The translations under genes and the position numbers were made by a program. Under the pieces are notes generated by a model. It was not told the origin of the DNA. It did no database searches and saw only the letters and a program-made list of their open reading frames with translations. Below are positions 28,538 to 37,786 of a stretch of 64,000 nt of DNA, one piece after another; the first letter of the stretch is position 1, and each line of letters starts with the position of its first letter. The stretch comes from Methanofervidicoccus sp. A16 (GTDB taxonomy: Archaea; AGJL01; Methanococci; Methanococcales; Methanococcaceae): the NCBI RefSeq assembly GCF_003351865.1, contig NZ_CP022242.1:930001-994000 (forward strand). The letters run 5' to 3'.

Positions 28538-29479
28538 GGAGTGTATATTTAAGTATATTGGCTATTAAGGTAGAGTTTTGCTAATTTTTTTATATTTTTT
28601 TTAATAATATATTTTTACAATATTTTTTTATTAACAATAAATACGACAATCATTCTGAACAGAACTTTTTAAATTAATAACAACTATCGAGGATCTTAAA
28701 TAAAAAAGTAAATAATTATAAAAAGAATACCCTAATTCCCATCAAAAGAATAATTTAAAGAATAAATAGAAATAATTATAAAGATAATAAAATAAAGAAA
28801 ATGTTTAAAAAACAGAAAACTCCTATCATCCTAGATACAAACTAATTTTAAAATAAATATTGAAGGAGAATGATTCTCTAAATATCTTTTAATATAGGGA
28901 TTCAGAATGAGATATTCTATCTTACCTAAGGGTTCGGAAAGATCCTAGAATGTTTAATAGTTTTTATATAGTTTTATACTGATTATTTTAATCATGATTT
29001 TTAATTATAATAATTATCATTTTCACTGTTCTTTTAATTACTACTGATGGAAACTAAGGTAAAAAGAATAATTAAAATTATAAAAAATAATATTGAAACT
29101 GTTAATATCCAATAAAAACAAAATAGGGGCAAAAAAGCAAAAAATATACCCTTGTCCTCGAGTTTGCACTGAGTACTGGAGAAAACAGGGCAGAGTTTCT
29201 GTTAAACCTTCTTCTTAGAAGTTTTTCCTCTCTTTTTTATTATTAATCTTTTATCCCAATTTTTTGGTTATTATTATTTTTTATTAATAAATTTTTAAAA
29301 GTTATGTTTTTGACTATAATTATTAGAAAAATAATAAAAGGGTAAGGGGTAGAAACTTAGTATCTCGAAGTAGCAAGAGGGTATTTATTTTTATTTAATG
29401 AGAAAATTAAGATATTAATCAAGAACATAGGATTTTATTACTTTAAAAACCAGAAAATACTTTAACAAGGGATTAAAAT
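28538..29479. other. Intergenic region with an R1 element
   Basis: A 940-bp gap after radA containing R1d (28729-29060), then a 420-bp AT-rich stretch with one copy of the degenerate tactggagaaa motif (29171-29195). No ORF is supported. Confidence 0.55.
28729..29060 (-). repeat. R1 element, copy d (opposite orientation)
   Basis: Opens accctaattcccatcaaaag and closes tactgatggaaactaaggt, 332 bp, reverse complement of copies a-c. Shares gaaggagaatgattctctaa, agggattcagaatgagatat and the gttcttttaattactact right-end block. Confidence 0.8.
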
Positions 29480-30091
29480 ATGAAACTCTCAGATGATAAA
29501 ATAAAATATATCTGTCTAATAACCGTCTTATTTGGCATTTTATCTTTAAACTTCTACAACTTTGAACCTAAGGAGAAGAAAATAAGGGATATAGAAGAGG
29601 GAGATTACGTTAAGATAAAGGGGTATATTCAGAGTATGAAGGTGATAAGAGATTGGTGTGGAAAGATCCAGGATATTAAGTATATAAAAATTGGGGATAA
29701 TACAGGAGGCGATCTAAGAATATACCCTTCAAAAGATATTGAAAAGGATCTTATAGAATACATATACAGTTATACTCCAAGTATAAAGGAGGGGGACCTT
29801 ATAGAGGTTGTGGGAACTGTAGAAGTATTCAACGGCATCTACCTTATACACCTTAAGGATCTAAAAAATTTTAAACTGTTAGAGAAGAGAAACTTTAAGA
29901 GGGATATATTCCTTTCTCCTACACCTACAGGGATATACGCATCGAAGTATGGAAAAATATACCATACCTCTAACAAGTGTCCCTATGGGAAGAAAATAAA
30001 GGAAGATAACAGGATATACTTCTACAGTGAGGAGGATGCTCAAGATCTTGGTTATAGAAAATGTAAATGGTGTGCCTCTAAGGATGATTAA
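29480..30091 (+). CDS. Membrane-anchored OB-fold protein with C-terminal Ada-like zinc motif
   Basis: Function not known. An N-terminal membrane segment ([18 protein letters not shown], about residues 10-27) acts as anchor or uncleaved signal. Residues 35-135 have the strand pattern and glycines of an OB-fold ([31 protein letters not shown]). The end (about 155-199) reads as an Ada-type metal-binding domain: [15 protein letters not shown] ... [18 protein letters not shown], with three cysteines and a histidine. Such modules occur in secreted nucleases and DNA-uptake proteins, so extracytoplasmic nucleic-acid binding is possible but inferred. The stop overlaps the convergent purE stop by 4 bases. 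Confidence 0.75.
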   Translation: MKLSDDKIKYICLITVLFGILSLNFYNFEPKEKKIRDIEEGDYVKIKGYIQSMKVIRDWCGKIQDIKYIKIGDNTGGDLRIYPSKDIEKDLIEYIYSYTPSIKEGDLIEVVGTVEVFNGIYLIHLKDLKNFKLLEKRNFKRDIFLSPTPTGIYASKYGKIYHTSNKCPYGKKIKEDNRIYFYSEEDAQDLGYRKCKWCASKDD

Positions 30092-30564
30092 CTTTTATAT
30101 AGTTCCCTAACTCTTTTATCTGAATTCATAACTTTTTCTTTTAGTTTTTCTCTATACTTTTCCAACTTCTTGGCTAACTCCTCATCGGAGAGTGCTAAGA
30201 TCTCAAGGGCTAAAAGTGCGGCGTTATCTCCTCTGTCGATTCCTACAGTTGCAGTTGGTATACCAGGAGGCATTTGGACACAACTTAATAGGGCATCCAT
30301 TCCATCTAACTTACTCTCTACAGGCACCGCTATCACAGGTTTTGTTGTTAAGGAGGCTACAACTCCTGGGAGATGGGCTGCAAGCCCTGCAATCGCTATA
30401 AATACCTTGGCTTTACTATTTTTTACTATCTCCTCGACGAGATCTGGAGTTCTATGGGCAGAGGCAACTCTTACCTCAAATTCTACTCCAAATTCTTTTA
30501 GAATAGGTATTCCCTTTTCAGCTATCTTTAAGTCACTTTCACTACCCATTATTATACATATCAT
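30088..30564 (-). CDS. purE: N5-carboxyaminoimidazole ribonucleotide mutase / AIR carboxylase PurE
   Basis: Purine synthesis enzyme forming CAIR. Seen: [12 protein letters not shown] at the N-terminus, the ASAHRTPD loop with the catalytic histidine, [14 protein letters not shown], and [27 protein letters not shown] (shortened here as [12 protein letters not shown]), then [12 protein letters not shown]. The frame can start at 30582, but the TATA box at 30599-30607 would place transcription near 30575, so the ATG at 30564 is preferred (158 residues). It is divergent from ndk through an 80-100 bp double promoter. No purK is adjacent, in keeping with archaeal PurE alone. Confidence 0.95.
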   Translation of the reverse strand: MICIIMGSESDLKIAEKGIPILKEFGVEFEVRVASAHRTPDLVEEIVKNSKAKVFIAIAGLAAHLPGVVASLTTKPVIAVPVESKLDGMDALLSCVQMPPGIPTATVGIDRGDNAALLALEILALSDEELAKKLEKYREKLKEKVMNSDKRVRELYKS

Positions 30565-30598
30565 GGTCCCACTCTCAGTCATTAGTTATGTAAGAAAT

Positions 30599-30622
30599 GT
30601 TTATAAATAATATATTTATAAA
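30599..30622. promoter_or_regulatory. Divergent TATA boxes for purE and ndk
   Basis: Two tttataaa boxes lie 8 bases apart as a near-palindrome (30600-30622): the left serves purE on the minus strand and the right ndk on the plus strand. Distances to the preferred starts (30564 and 30663) fit archaeal spacing of about 25 bases to the transcript start. Confidence 0.5.
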
Positions 30623-30662
30623 ATGTTATTTATACCTTTTGACAAAAGTAAAAGGGGATATA

Positions 30663-31070
30663 TTGAAAGAGAGAACCTTTGTAATGATAAAACCTGATGC
30701 TGTAAAAAGGAAGTTAATGGGGAGAATTATTCAGCGCTTTGAAGATAAAGGGCTGGAAATAGTGAAGATGAGGATGTTGAAGATGTCAAGGGAGTTGGCA
30801 GAGAAACTATATGAAGAACATCGAAATAAGGACTTTTTTAAGGAGTTAGTTGATTTTATTACTTCAGATAGGGTTGTTGTAATGGTAATTGAGGGGGAAA
30901 AGGCCATATCTGTAGTTAGAAAAATGATAGGAAAAACCAACCCATTGGAGGCAGATATGGGAACTATAAGGGGGGATTTTGGATATTCCACACCAGATAA
31001 CCTAGTACATGCCTCGGACTCTGAAAAGAGTGCTAAGAGGGAGATCCAGTTGTTTTTTGGAGAGTATTAA
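30663..31070 (+). CDS. ndk: Nucleoside diphosphate kinase
   Basis: Balances NTP and NDP pools by phosphate transfer through a histidine. Seen: KERTFVMIKPDAVKR at the N-terminus, MVIEGEKAISVVRKMIG, NPLEADMGTIRGDFG and the active-site NLVHASDS with His116. The frame is open back to 30597, but the start is taken as TTG at 30663: homologues begin MKERTFVMIKPDAV, GGGGATA lies just before it, and the upstream ATG lies before the TATA box. 135 residues. Confidence 0.97.
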   Translation: MKERTFVMIKPDAVKRKLMGRIIQRFEDKGLEIVKMRMLKMSRELAEKLYEEHRNKDFFKELVDFITSDRVVVMVIEGEKAISVVRKMIGKTNPLEADMGTIRGDFGYSTPDNLVHASDSEKSAKREIQLFFGEY

Positions 31071-31212
31071 CTTTTAACTTTGTTATTTTTTAATAGATAT
31101 TCTTTAATATTTTTGCAAATTTATGTCTATTTTGGATTAATTTTATTTTTTATCGGGATTAATTTAACTATTGTTGTTCATATTATATGAATTACAATTC
31201 AAATATAGAAAA

Positions 31213-31222
31213 CTTTATATAG
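31213..31222 (+). promoter_or_regulatory. TATA box of the alkaline phosphatase gene
   Basis: ctttatatag preceded by a purine-rich gaaaa (BRE-like), about 50 bases before the GTG start at 31273 in otherwise AT-rich DNA. No copy of the pstB tandem unit was found here. Confidence 0.45.
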
Positions 31223-31272
31223 CAATTTGAGATATATTACCCTATGTCAAACTCTATAAATAGGTGATAGAT

Positions 31273-32802
31273 GTGAAGAAAAAGATAGGTGCAATACTAA
31301 GCACCTTATTTGTCATATCCATATTACTTACCTTCCAGGCAAGTATAGCAAAAAGTTACAGTGGAGAGGATCTATCTATTAGATCTCAAGGAGTAAAAAA
31401 TGTCATTGTACTAATTGGAGATGGTATGAGTGTTGGTCAGGTGGAAATAACAAAACTTTGCTATGGACATCTTAATATGGAAGATCTGACCTATGGAGGT
31501 TATGAACTTACAGACTCACTAAGTGGTCCAGTTACAGATTCTGCAGCGGCAGGAACCGCTATAGCCACTGGATTTAAGACATACAACGGAATGATCTCTA
31601 CAGTGAAGGTAGGAGATAAACTTGTAAATGTAAGTACTCTCTTAGAACTGGCAAAGTACAGTGGTAAGGCTACAGGGTTGGTAACTACCACCAGAATAAC
31701 CCACGCCACTCCAGCGGTATTCGCATCCCATGTGGAAGACAGAGATATGGAAAAAGAGATAGCAAAACAACTAATAAAGGAGAAGGTTAATGTATTATTT
31801 GGAGGAGGTAAGAAAAAATTTGACAGCGATACCTTAAAGTTGGCAGAGAAGATGGGTTATAAGGTTGTGTACACAAAGAAGGATTTAGAGAGTGTAGATG
31901 GAAACTATGTATTGGGATTGTTCTCTGACAGCCACATGCCTTATGTATTAGACAGAGACGAGGATACTGTAGGATTGCTGGACATGACAAAGAAGGCTAT
32001 AAAGTTGTTGGAGAAGGATCCAGATGGGTTCTTCCTGATGGTAGAAGGTGGAAGAATAGACCATGCATGTCATGCTAACGACGTTGCATCTGTTGTAGCA
32101 GAGACTAAGGAGTTTGACGACGTTGTAGGATACTGTCTCGATTACGCAAGGAAAAATAAAGACACCCTTGTAATAGTTCTCGCAGACCATGAAACTGGTG
32201 GGCTGGGAGTAGGAATAGACTATGGAGATCCAATAGATGAGGATAGAATACTCAGTATCAAGGCATCCACTGGAAAGATGGCAAAGGAAATAAAGAATGG
32301 AGCAGATCCAAAAGAGGTTATAAAGAAGTATACAGGTATAGATCTAACAGATGAAGAAGTTAAAAAGATCAAAGAAGCCTTAGAAGCCGAGAAATCTGGT
32401 AAGAAGTACGCCCTTGGAAATGCTATAGCAGAGATCATCAGTGAGAAAGTAGGAGTGGGGTTTGTATCCCACAAGCATACAGGTAATCCAGTTCCAATAT
32501 TGGCATACGGTCCTGGAGCGGAATACTTCAGAGGATTTAGACACCATGTAGATACAAGTAAGGAAGTTGCAGATATAATGTTATTTGGTGGAAAGAAGAG
32601 AGTAAGTATCAACGGAATAGGAGTTATAAAAGGAGATGCTAATGGAAATTACAGAATAGATTTAGACGATGCTTACATAACACTTAACTACTACGTCGGT
32701 AAGATGGCACTGAACGGAGATGAGAGGAGGCTGGACATGGACAATAATGGAATAATTGACTACAAGGATGTTGCCATAATAATGGAGATGGCAGAATCCT
32801 AA
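31273..32802 (+). CDS. Secreted alkaline phosphatase with C-terminal dockerin domain
   Basis: Extracellular phosphomonoesterase. The GTG at 31273 is chosen because GGTGAT is 4 bases before it and the resulting protein opens with a clean signal peptide (KKKIGAILSTLFVISILL, cut near residue 27). Metal and catalytic motifs: GDGMSVGQ (Asp50), DSAAAGTAIATG with nucleophile Ser90, GGRIDHACHAND, LADHETGG and HTGNPVPI. After residue 445 a dockerin type I module follows: two calcium loops, DANGNYRIDLDD and DMDNNGIIDYKD, each followed by a helix. The dockerin implies docking on a cohesin-bearing surface protein. About 509 residues; single gene. Confidence 0.92.
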   Translation: MKKKIGAILSTLFVISILLTFQASIAKSYSGEDLSIRSQGVKNVIVLIGDGMSVGQVEITKLCYGHLNMEDLTYGGYELTDSLSGPVTDSAAAGTAIATGFKTYNGMISTVKVGDKLVNVSTLLELAKYSGKATGLVTTTRITHATPAVFASHVEDRDMEKEIAKQLIKEKVNVLFGGGKKKFDSDTLKLAEKMGYKVVYTKKDLESVDGNYVLGLFSDSHMPYVLDRDEDTVGLLDMTKKAIKLLEKDPDGFFLMVEGGRIDHACHANDVASVVAETKEFDDVVGYCLDYARKNKDTLVIVLADHETGGLGVGIDYGDPIDEDRILSIKASTGKMAKEIKNGADPKEVIKKYTGIDLTDEEVKKIKEALEAEKSGKKYALGNAIAEIISEKVGVGFVSHKHTGNPVPILAYGPGAEYFRGFRHHVDTSKEVADIMLFGGKKRVSINGIGVIKGDANGNYRIDLDDAYITLNYYVGKMALNGDERRLDMDNNGIIDYKDVAIIMEMAES

Positions 32803-33090
32803 ATTATAAGTTTTTCTTTTTTAATTTTTTGTGGTAGGTAAAAATAATAACTTTTTTAAGTTTATTGTAAAAATTTTTAGAAGTAAAGGGATTTTTATAA
32901 AAAGTAATACAGTTGAAGAAAGTAAAAACTAGTTTTTTCCATATTATTAGAGAAAGAGACCACTATTTTAATTTATGATATTCATAAACCTTAGTTCTTA
33001 TTAAAAAAATAATAATTATTATATAAAAATTATAAAAAAGTTAAAATAAAAAATAATAAAAAAGTCAGTAAAAAAGGAGTTTAATCTATT

Positions 33091-33855
33091 CTAAGGATTT
33101 TCTCTGTACACTACTATGCTCACGTTGTCCTCTGTTTTTTCTAATGCAATATACAACAATTTTTCAACAATTTTCTTCGGATCGCTATAACTATTTACGA
33201 CCTTTAAAATATCCTCCTTTTTAACGTAGTCATGAAGTCCATCGGAACTTAGAAGAAGTGTATCTCCCTTTTTTATGTCCCAGAGGTAGGTATCTACTAT
33301 AAAATCCTCTAACCCTAATGCCGAAATAATGATATTTTTCATTGGGTGATACATGGCATCCTTCTCTGAAATAAAACCACTATCTACTAAAACCTGGACA
33401 TAAGAGTGATCTTTAGTTCTGTGAATTATACTTCCATCTCTAATTAAATACGCCCTACTATCACCACAGTTCGCTACAATACATCTGTCTCCCTTTACTA
33501 TTGCAGTTGTCAGTGTTGTTCCCATTCCTTCCTTATCTCCGATAGCATTTTCCCTTATCTTACGATGGGCTAAATTGTAGGCTTCTTCCAATATTTCTTT
33601 AATCTCTTCAATGGATAGATCCTCTCTGTATCTCTCTGTTATAAAGTTCTCTAGAGTTTCCACTGCCATTTTAGATGCAACCTCTCCTGCGTTATGTCCT
33701 CCAATACCATCTGCAACTGCTAAGAGATAGATATCCTTGATCTTCTTAACTAGGATGTAGTCCTCGTTATGTGTCCTGTTGCCCTTATGTGATATACCGT
33801 AGGCCTTATCTTCCTCACAGATGATCTCATTACGATTTAGAGGTTTATTATCCAT
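33091..33855 (-). CDS. PP2C-type serine/threonine protein phosphatase
   Basis: Metal-dependent cytoplasmic phosphatase of the bacterial Stp/PstP type. Seen in order: HKGNRTHNEDYIL, AVADGIGGHNAGEVAS (metal Asp and Gly-Gly), GMGTTLTTAIV, VANCGDSRAYLI, LLLSSDGLHDYV and KTEDNVSIVV (final metal Asp-Asn). The 254-residue catalytic domain has no extra domain or TM segment. It follows nrdG by 53 bp on the same strand. PP2C enzymes are patchy in archaea; the cognate kinase is not in the window. Confidence 0.95.
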   Translation of the reverse strand: MDNKPLNRNEIICEEDKAYGISHKGNRTHNEDYILVKKIKDIYLLAVADGIGGHNAGEVASKMAVETLENFITERYREDLSIEEIKEILEEAYNLAHRKIRENAIGDKEGMGTTLTTAIVKGDRCIVANCGDSRAYLIRDGSIIHRTKDHSYVQVLVDSGFISEKDAMYHPMKNIIISALGLEDFIVDTYLWDIKKGDTLLLSSDGLHDYVKKEDILKVVNSYSDPKKIVEKLLYIALEKTEDNVSIVVYRENP

Positions 33856-33908
33856 AGTTTTCTCCTCTTATCTTTCTATTTTTCCTTAAAGGTTCTTTCC
33901 TCTTCACT

Positions 33909-34622
33909 TTAAAGATACAGTATTCCCTCCTTAGATCTCACGACAACATTAGGGATGTACTCCTTTGCCACATTTCCCAACTCTACAAGTTCCTCCAAAG
34001 TAGGCTCCCTCATTTTTCTGTACTCTTCCTTCCAACAGTGTTCACTGTCAAACTGCTGTAGGGCGTAGAGATTACAACCTTTCACAGTGTTAACAATAGT
34101 GTATATGTCTTCTTTATCCATCTTCTCAGGAATATATGTAGTTCTACACTCGATAAAAATACCCTCCTTCTTACAGATCTTTATAAGTTTTTTTACATTA
34201 TCCTCTATTTTACTACCCTCGTATTGGGCAATATCCCAGTACTTTTCAAAGGCACACTTAACATCTACAGCTAGATAGTCTATAAGGCCCTCCTGAATCA
34301 ACTCCTTTACAACATCTACATTGGATCCATTGGTATCTAACTTTATTGGGAGATTCTCTTCCCTCTTAACTATCCTACAAAACTCTATTAGAGTCTGGGG
34401 CTGTACCGTCGGTTCTCCACCACTTATTACTATAGCCTCTGAAAAGGTTAGATCTATACTTTTATAGACCTTATACGGTGGAATATCCCGAGTGTTCCTC
34501 TTCATATGTAAGTAGTTATGGCAGTATCCACATCTCATATTACAACCACTCATAAATACAACAGAGGAGCACCTCTTAGGGTAATCCAATGTGGACAGAT
34601 CTATTATTCCAAATATTTTCAT
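33909..34622 (-). CDS. nrdG: Anaerobic ribonucleotide reductase activating protein NrdG-type radical SAM enzyme
   Basis: Radical SAM protein that makes the glycyl radical on the class III ribonucleotide reductase. The 4Fe-4S/SAM motif CNMRCGYCHNY has Cys27, Cys31 and Cys34 in the CxxxCxxC pattern; SAM-binding ISGGEPTVQP follows. The N-terminal GIIDLSTLDYPKRCSSVVF is the subfamily signature. 237 residues. It leads a two-gene unit with the PP2C phosphatase. nrdD is not in the window. Homologous activators of other glycyl enzymes are possible but less likely. Confidence 0.9.
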   Translation of the reverse strand: MKIFGIIDLSTLDYPKRCSSVVFMSGCNMRCGYCHNYLHMKRNTRDIPPYKVYKSIDLTFSEAIVISGGEPTVQPQTLIEFCRIVKREENLPIKLDTNGSNVDVVKELIQEGLIDYLAVDVKCAFEKYWDIAQYEGSKIEDNVKKLIKICKKEGIFIECRTTYIPEKMDKEDIYTIVNTVKGCNLYALQQFDSEHCWKEEYRKMREPTLEELVELGNVAKEYIPNVVVRSKEGILYL

Positions 34623-34737
34623 AGTTATCCCAGAATGAGAGTTAACTGATTTACGACTTTAAAAATTATTTTTTTTCTTATTATTTTTATATTTTTAATT
34701 ATTAAGATATAATTATCATCTTTATAAGGTGGCTCCT

Positions 34738-35523
34738 ATGGAAATTGTAGTCCTTGTTGATAACATCGCCAGTAAACCCTACATTGCTCAACATGGTTTA
34801 TCCATAATTGTAAAAACTGAGGACAGGAAAATACTATTTGATACAGGCCAGGACCCTAATACGTTAAAGAGGAATTTAAAGTTAATGGGGGAGGATGACA
34901 ACTTCGACTGTATAGTTATAAGTCATGGTCATTACGATCATACAGATGGACTGAAGTACTTTATAGAGGGAGGCAAAAGTAGACTTAAAGTACCTATATA
35001 CATACATCCAGAGGCCTTTGTAGACAGGTATATAGAGGGGAGATATATAGGAATCGATAGAAATCTGAAGAAGTATCTAAAAAAAGAGAATCTAATACTT
35101 GTAAACGATAAACCTCACTATGAAAAGGATATGATAGTATCTGGGAAAGTTGAAAGGTTATTTCCTTACGAGATAGATCCGTTTTATATGGTTTTGGAGG
35201 ATGGAACACGTAAAGTAGACTATGTAAATGATGATATGTTTATAATTGTTGAGGATATTGTATTTACAGGGTGTGCCCATAGTGGTATAATTAACGTTAT
35301 AGAATACGCCAAGAAGATAAACAAGAATGTTAGGGGAGTTGTAGGAGGTTTCCATCTAATCCATGCCTCAAAAGATTATATAAAGACAGTATATGACTAC
35401 CTCTCTGCCCACAACTTCGAATTTATAATGCCTCTCCACTGTACAGGCTTATACGCCACAAAGGTTTTGAGTAAATTGAACAACTTTATATATGGACATG
35501 TTGGTAAAAAGTTGATGGTATAA
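34738..35523 (+). CDS. Metallo-beta-lactamase-fold hydrolase (COG1237, MJ0301-like)
   Basis: Zinc hydrolase of the COG1237 group, whose Methanocaldococcus member has been linked to the dihydropteroate-synthase step of methanopterin synthesis. Seen: N-terminal VLVDNIASKPYIAQHGLS, metal motif HGHYDH at residues 63-68, later GCAHSGIINV and FHLIHAS, and MPLHCTGLYATKVL near the end. The frame opens at GTG 34729 but AGGTGG is placed for the ATG at 34738. 261 residues, monocistronic. Fold and family are certain; the pterin role is inferred from the family. Confidence 0.88.
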   Translation: MEIVVLVDNIASKPYIAQHGLSIIVKTEDRKILFDTGQDPNTLKRNLKLMGEDDNFDCIVISHGHYDHTDGLKYFIEGGKSRLKVPIYIHPEAFVDRYIEGRYIGIDRNLKKYLKKENLILVNDKPHYEKDMIVSGKVERLFPYEIDPFYMVLEDGTRKVDYVNDDMFIIVEDIVFTGCAHSGIINVIEYAKKINKNVRGVVGGFHLIHASKDYIKTVYDYLSAHNFEFIMPLHCTGLYATKVLSKLNNFIYGHVGKKLMV

Positions 35524-35544
35524 TTAATTAAAAAAGTTAATATT

Positions 35545-36123
35545 AGCCCCAATTCCATTAAGATAGTAATTAAAAAAATAATAATTATTATTATGATAAA
35601 AATTATAAAAGTTTTAAGAGGAATAATATAAAAGGAATAAAATTCTGATAGACGTAAAAAACAAAATATAACCATTTGGACACTGAAAGAAACAGGTAGG
35701 ATTACTTTTTAATTTTTTTAGTTTTTATCCTTATTTTTATTTTATTAATATTATTTTACCCTACTTCCCATCAAAAGGATAGTCCAAAAAATAATAAAAA
35801 TAATTATAAAAAATAATAGATTAATAAAAATAAAAAATAAAGAATAATGTTTAAAAAACAGAAAAATTTAAAAAGAGGATTGAAGGAAAATGATCCTCTA
35901 AATATCTTTTAATACAGGGATTCAGAAATAAGATCTCATAATATTATCTAAGGATTCGGAAAGGTCCTAAGGATATTCAATAGTTTTTATATAGATTTTA
36001 TACTGATTATTTTAATCATGATTTTTATTATAATAATTATCATTTTTCACTGTTCTTTTAATCACTACTTGGTGGGAACTAAGGTATATTATTTTATATT
36101 ATCACTTTGGTGGGAACTAGGGT
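35545..36123 (-). repeat. R3 element, copy b, interrupted by R1e
   Basis: The left part (35545-35757) matches the reverse complement of R3a in order: aattattattatgataaaaa, aaaagttttaagaggaataa, then tttttaatttttttagtttt. The right part (36086-36123, atattatcactttggtggga then actagggt) is the missing R3 end. Removing R1e and one target copy restores a continuous R3. Confidence 0.75.
35758..36085 (-). repeat. R1 element, copy e, with target site duplication
   Basis: 328 bp opening accctacttcccatcaaaag and closing cttggtgggaactaaggt. It is flanked by atattatttt(a): 35748-35757 on the left and 36086-36095 on the right (an eleventh base, a, is ambiguous with the terminus). Interior blocks agggattcagaaataagatc and gattgaaggaaaatgatcct match R1d. 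Confidence 0.85.
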
Positions 36124-36321
36124 TTGATATTATAATTAGAAGTTTATTTTATTATAATTATTTTTCGTTAAAATGTTATATCTCTGGTTAAAATTAAATA
36201 CCCTAGAACATCTATAGATTTCCAATATTTTTTAAACTACTAATGCCACCCTAAGAGAAGATCTAACAGGATTCTCTATCTCTTCTTCTAATGTTTAGAC
36301 TTTAACTGGGAGGATGATACT

Positions 36322-37503
36322 TTGATAGTAAACTGTGATCTACATATACACTCGAGATTTGCAGGGGGGACCTCGAAGAATATGGACATAGAGCATATAC
36401 TGAAATACGGGAAATTAAAGGGCCTTAATATAATTGGTACTGGAGACTGTCTCCATCCCAAGTATCTTCAGGAGATCCAGGATTATAAAGATAGTAATTT
36501 AATTTTAACAGTGGAGATTGAGGATAAAAACCGTGTTCATCACCTTGTATTGCTACCCTCTATATCTAAAGCCTACGAACTTCGGGAGAGGTTGAGGAGA
36601 TACTCTAACAACATAGATACCGAGGGAAGACCTAAGGTTACCCTTAGAGGAGGGGAACTGTTGGAGATAGTTAAGGAGACTGGAGGGCTTATAGGGCCTG
36701 CCCATGCCTTCACTCCTTATACTAGCATTTACAAGTCCTTCGATTCTATATATCAGTGTTATGGGAAGAAACCTGATTTTGTGGAGTTAGGGTTATCTGC
36801 AGATACTGATATGGGAGATATGGTCCAGGAACTTAGAGATATACCTTTTCTAAGCAACTCCGATGCCCACTCCTACCATCCCTATAGATTGGGGAGGGAG
36901 TTCAACCAATTTGAGGTTAGAAGTATTGGAGATCTTGAGGAGAACTTCGAAGAGATAAAGAGATCTATAAAACATAACAAGATCGTTGCAAACTACGGCT
37001 TAGATCCTGCCCTTGGGAAGTACCATCTAACAGCCTGTTCAAAGTGCCATCTAAGGTACCGTATAGAGGATGCTATAAAGTTGAACTACAGATGTCCTGA
37101 ATGTGGAGGAGTTATAAAAAAAGGAGTCTACGATAGAACCTTAGAGTTGTCCAAGGATAAGAAGGTTATTCATCCTGATTTTAGACCTCCCTACTACAGG
37201 ATAGTTCCTCTCTCCCAGATAATCTCTCTATCTATTGGGAAAGGTATTGATACTAAGATCGTTGAAAGTTTATGGAGAAAATATGTTGAACTCTTCGGTA
37301 ACGAGATAAATGTCCTTATTAAGGAGGACATCTCTAACTTGATAAAGGTAAATGAGAAGATAGGTAAAACTATCGAGATGTTTCGAAAGAATAAGATATA
37401 CTACTATCCTGGAGGGGGAGGAGAGTACGGCAGGATATTAAAAACTCCTCCAAAGATCAGATGGTATAAACCGATGACCACTTTAGATAGTTGGTTAGGT
37501 TAA
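36322..37503 (+). CDS. Endonuclease Q (PHP-domain nuclease for deaminated DNA)
   Basis: EndoQ nicks 5' of uracil, hypoxanthine and AP sites; it is found in Thermococcales and some methanogens. Seen: the PHP metal motifs DLHIHSRFAGG (6-16), GTGDCLHP, the acidic VEIEDKNRVHHLVLLP, GPAHAFTPYTS and SNSDAHSYHPYRLGREF; then a zinc finger CSKCHLRYR...YRCPECGG (about 233-259) and a C-terminal domain ending IRWYKPMTTLDSW. 393 residues, as in the family. The start is TTG, with GGAGGAT 8 bases before. It is flanked on both sides by composite repeat insertions. Confidence 0.9.
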   Translation: MIVNCDLHIHSRFAGGTSKNMDIEHILKYGKLKGLNIIGTGDCLHPKYLQEIQDYKDSNLILTVEIEDKNRVHHLVLLPSISKAYELRERLRRYSNNIDTEGRPKVTLRGGELLEIVKETGGLIGPAHAFTPYTSIYKSFDSIYQCYGKKPDFVELGLSADTDMGDMVQELRDIPFLSNSDAHSYHPYRLGREFNQFEVRSIGDLEENFEEIKRSIKHNKIVANYGLDPALGKYHLTACSKCHLRYRIEDAIKLNYRCPECGGVIKKGVYDRTLELSKDKKVIHPDFRPPYYRIVPLSQIISLSIGKGIDTKIVESLWRKYVELFGNEINVLIKEDISNLIKVNEKIGKTIEMFRKNKIYYYPGGGGEYGRILKTPPKIRWYKPMTTLDSWLG

Positions 37504-37786
37504 ATAATGAAGATAGTAATAAAAATTTAATGACGATAAGATAAAAATAATAAAAAAGAATGGATACAGAATCTCTTAATTTATTACTACGTGAAAATAT
37601 CTTTAAGTGCCTGTTCCTAATTAATTATTTGCAAAACTCTATTTATAACATTGTTGAAATTAACACACGATCCTTAAGATTTCTCTGTTTTAATTTTATT
37701 TAACATTTTTTTATTATTTTTATTTTTATAATAATTATTATTTTAATTTAATTCGAGACTCTCGATGTAGTTGCTATTTAATAATA

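Larger units (their letters stand above)
35524..36321. other. Intergenic region holding a nested R3/R1 composite
   Basis: About 800 bp without a gene. R3b runs from 35545 to 36123 and is interrupted by R1e (35758-36085). From 36124 to 36321 there is AT-rich spacer and the start region of the endonuclease Q gene. Confidence 0.65.

Noticed and set aside
30597-30662. ATG start 22 codons upstream for ndk
   Set aside because: It lies before the TATA box and adds residues foreign to NDK; the TTG at 30663 with GGGGATA matches the family N-terminus.
32985-33060. Another R-type element starting at accttagttcttatta
   Set aside because: Only a degraded left end is visible and no matching right terminus was found before the PP2C gene.
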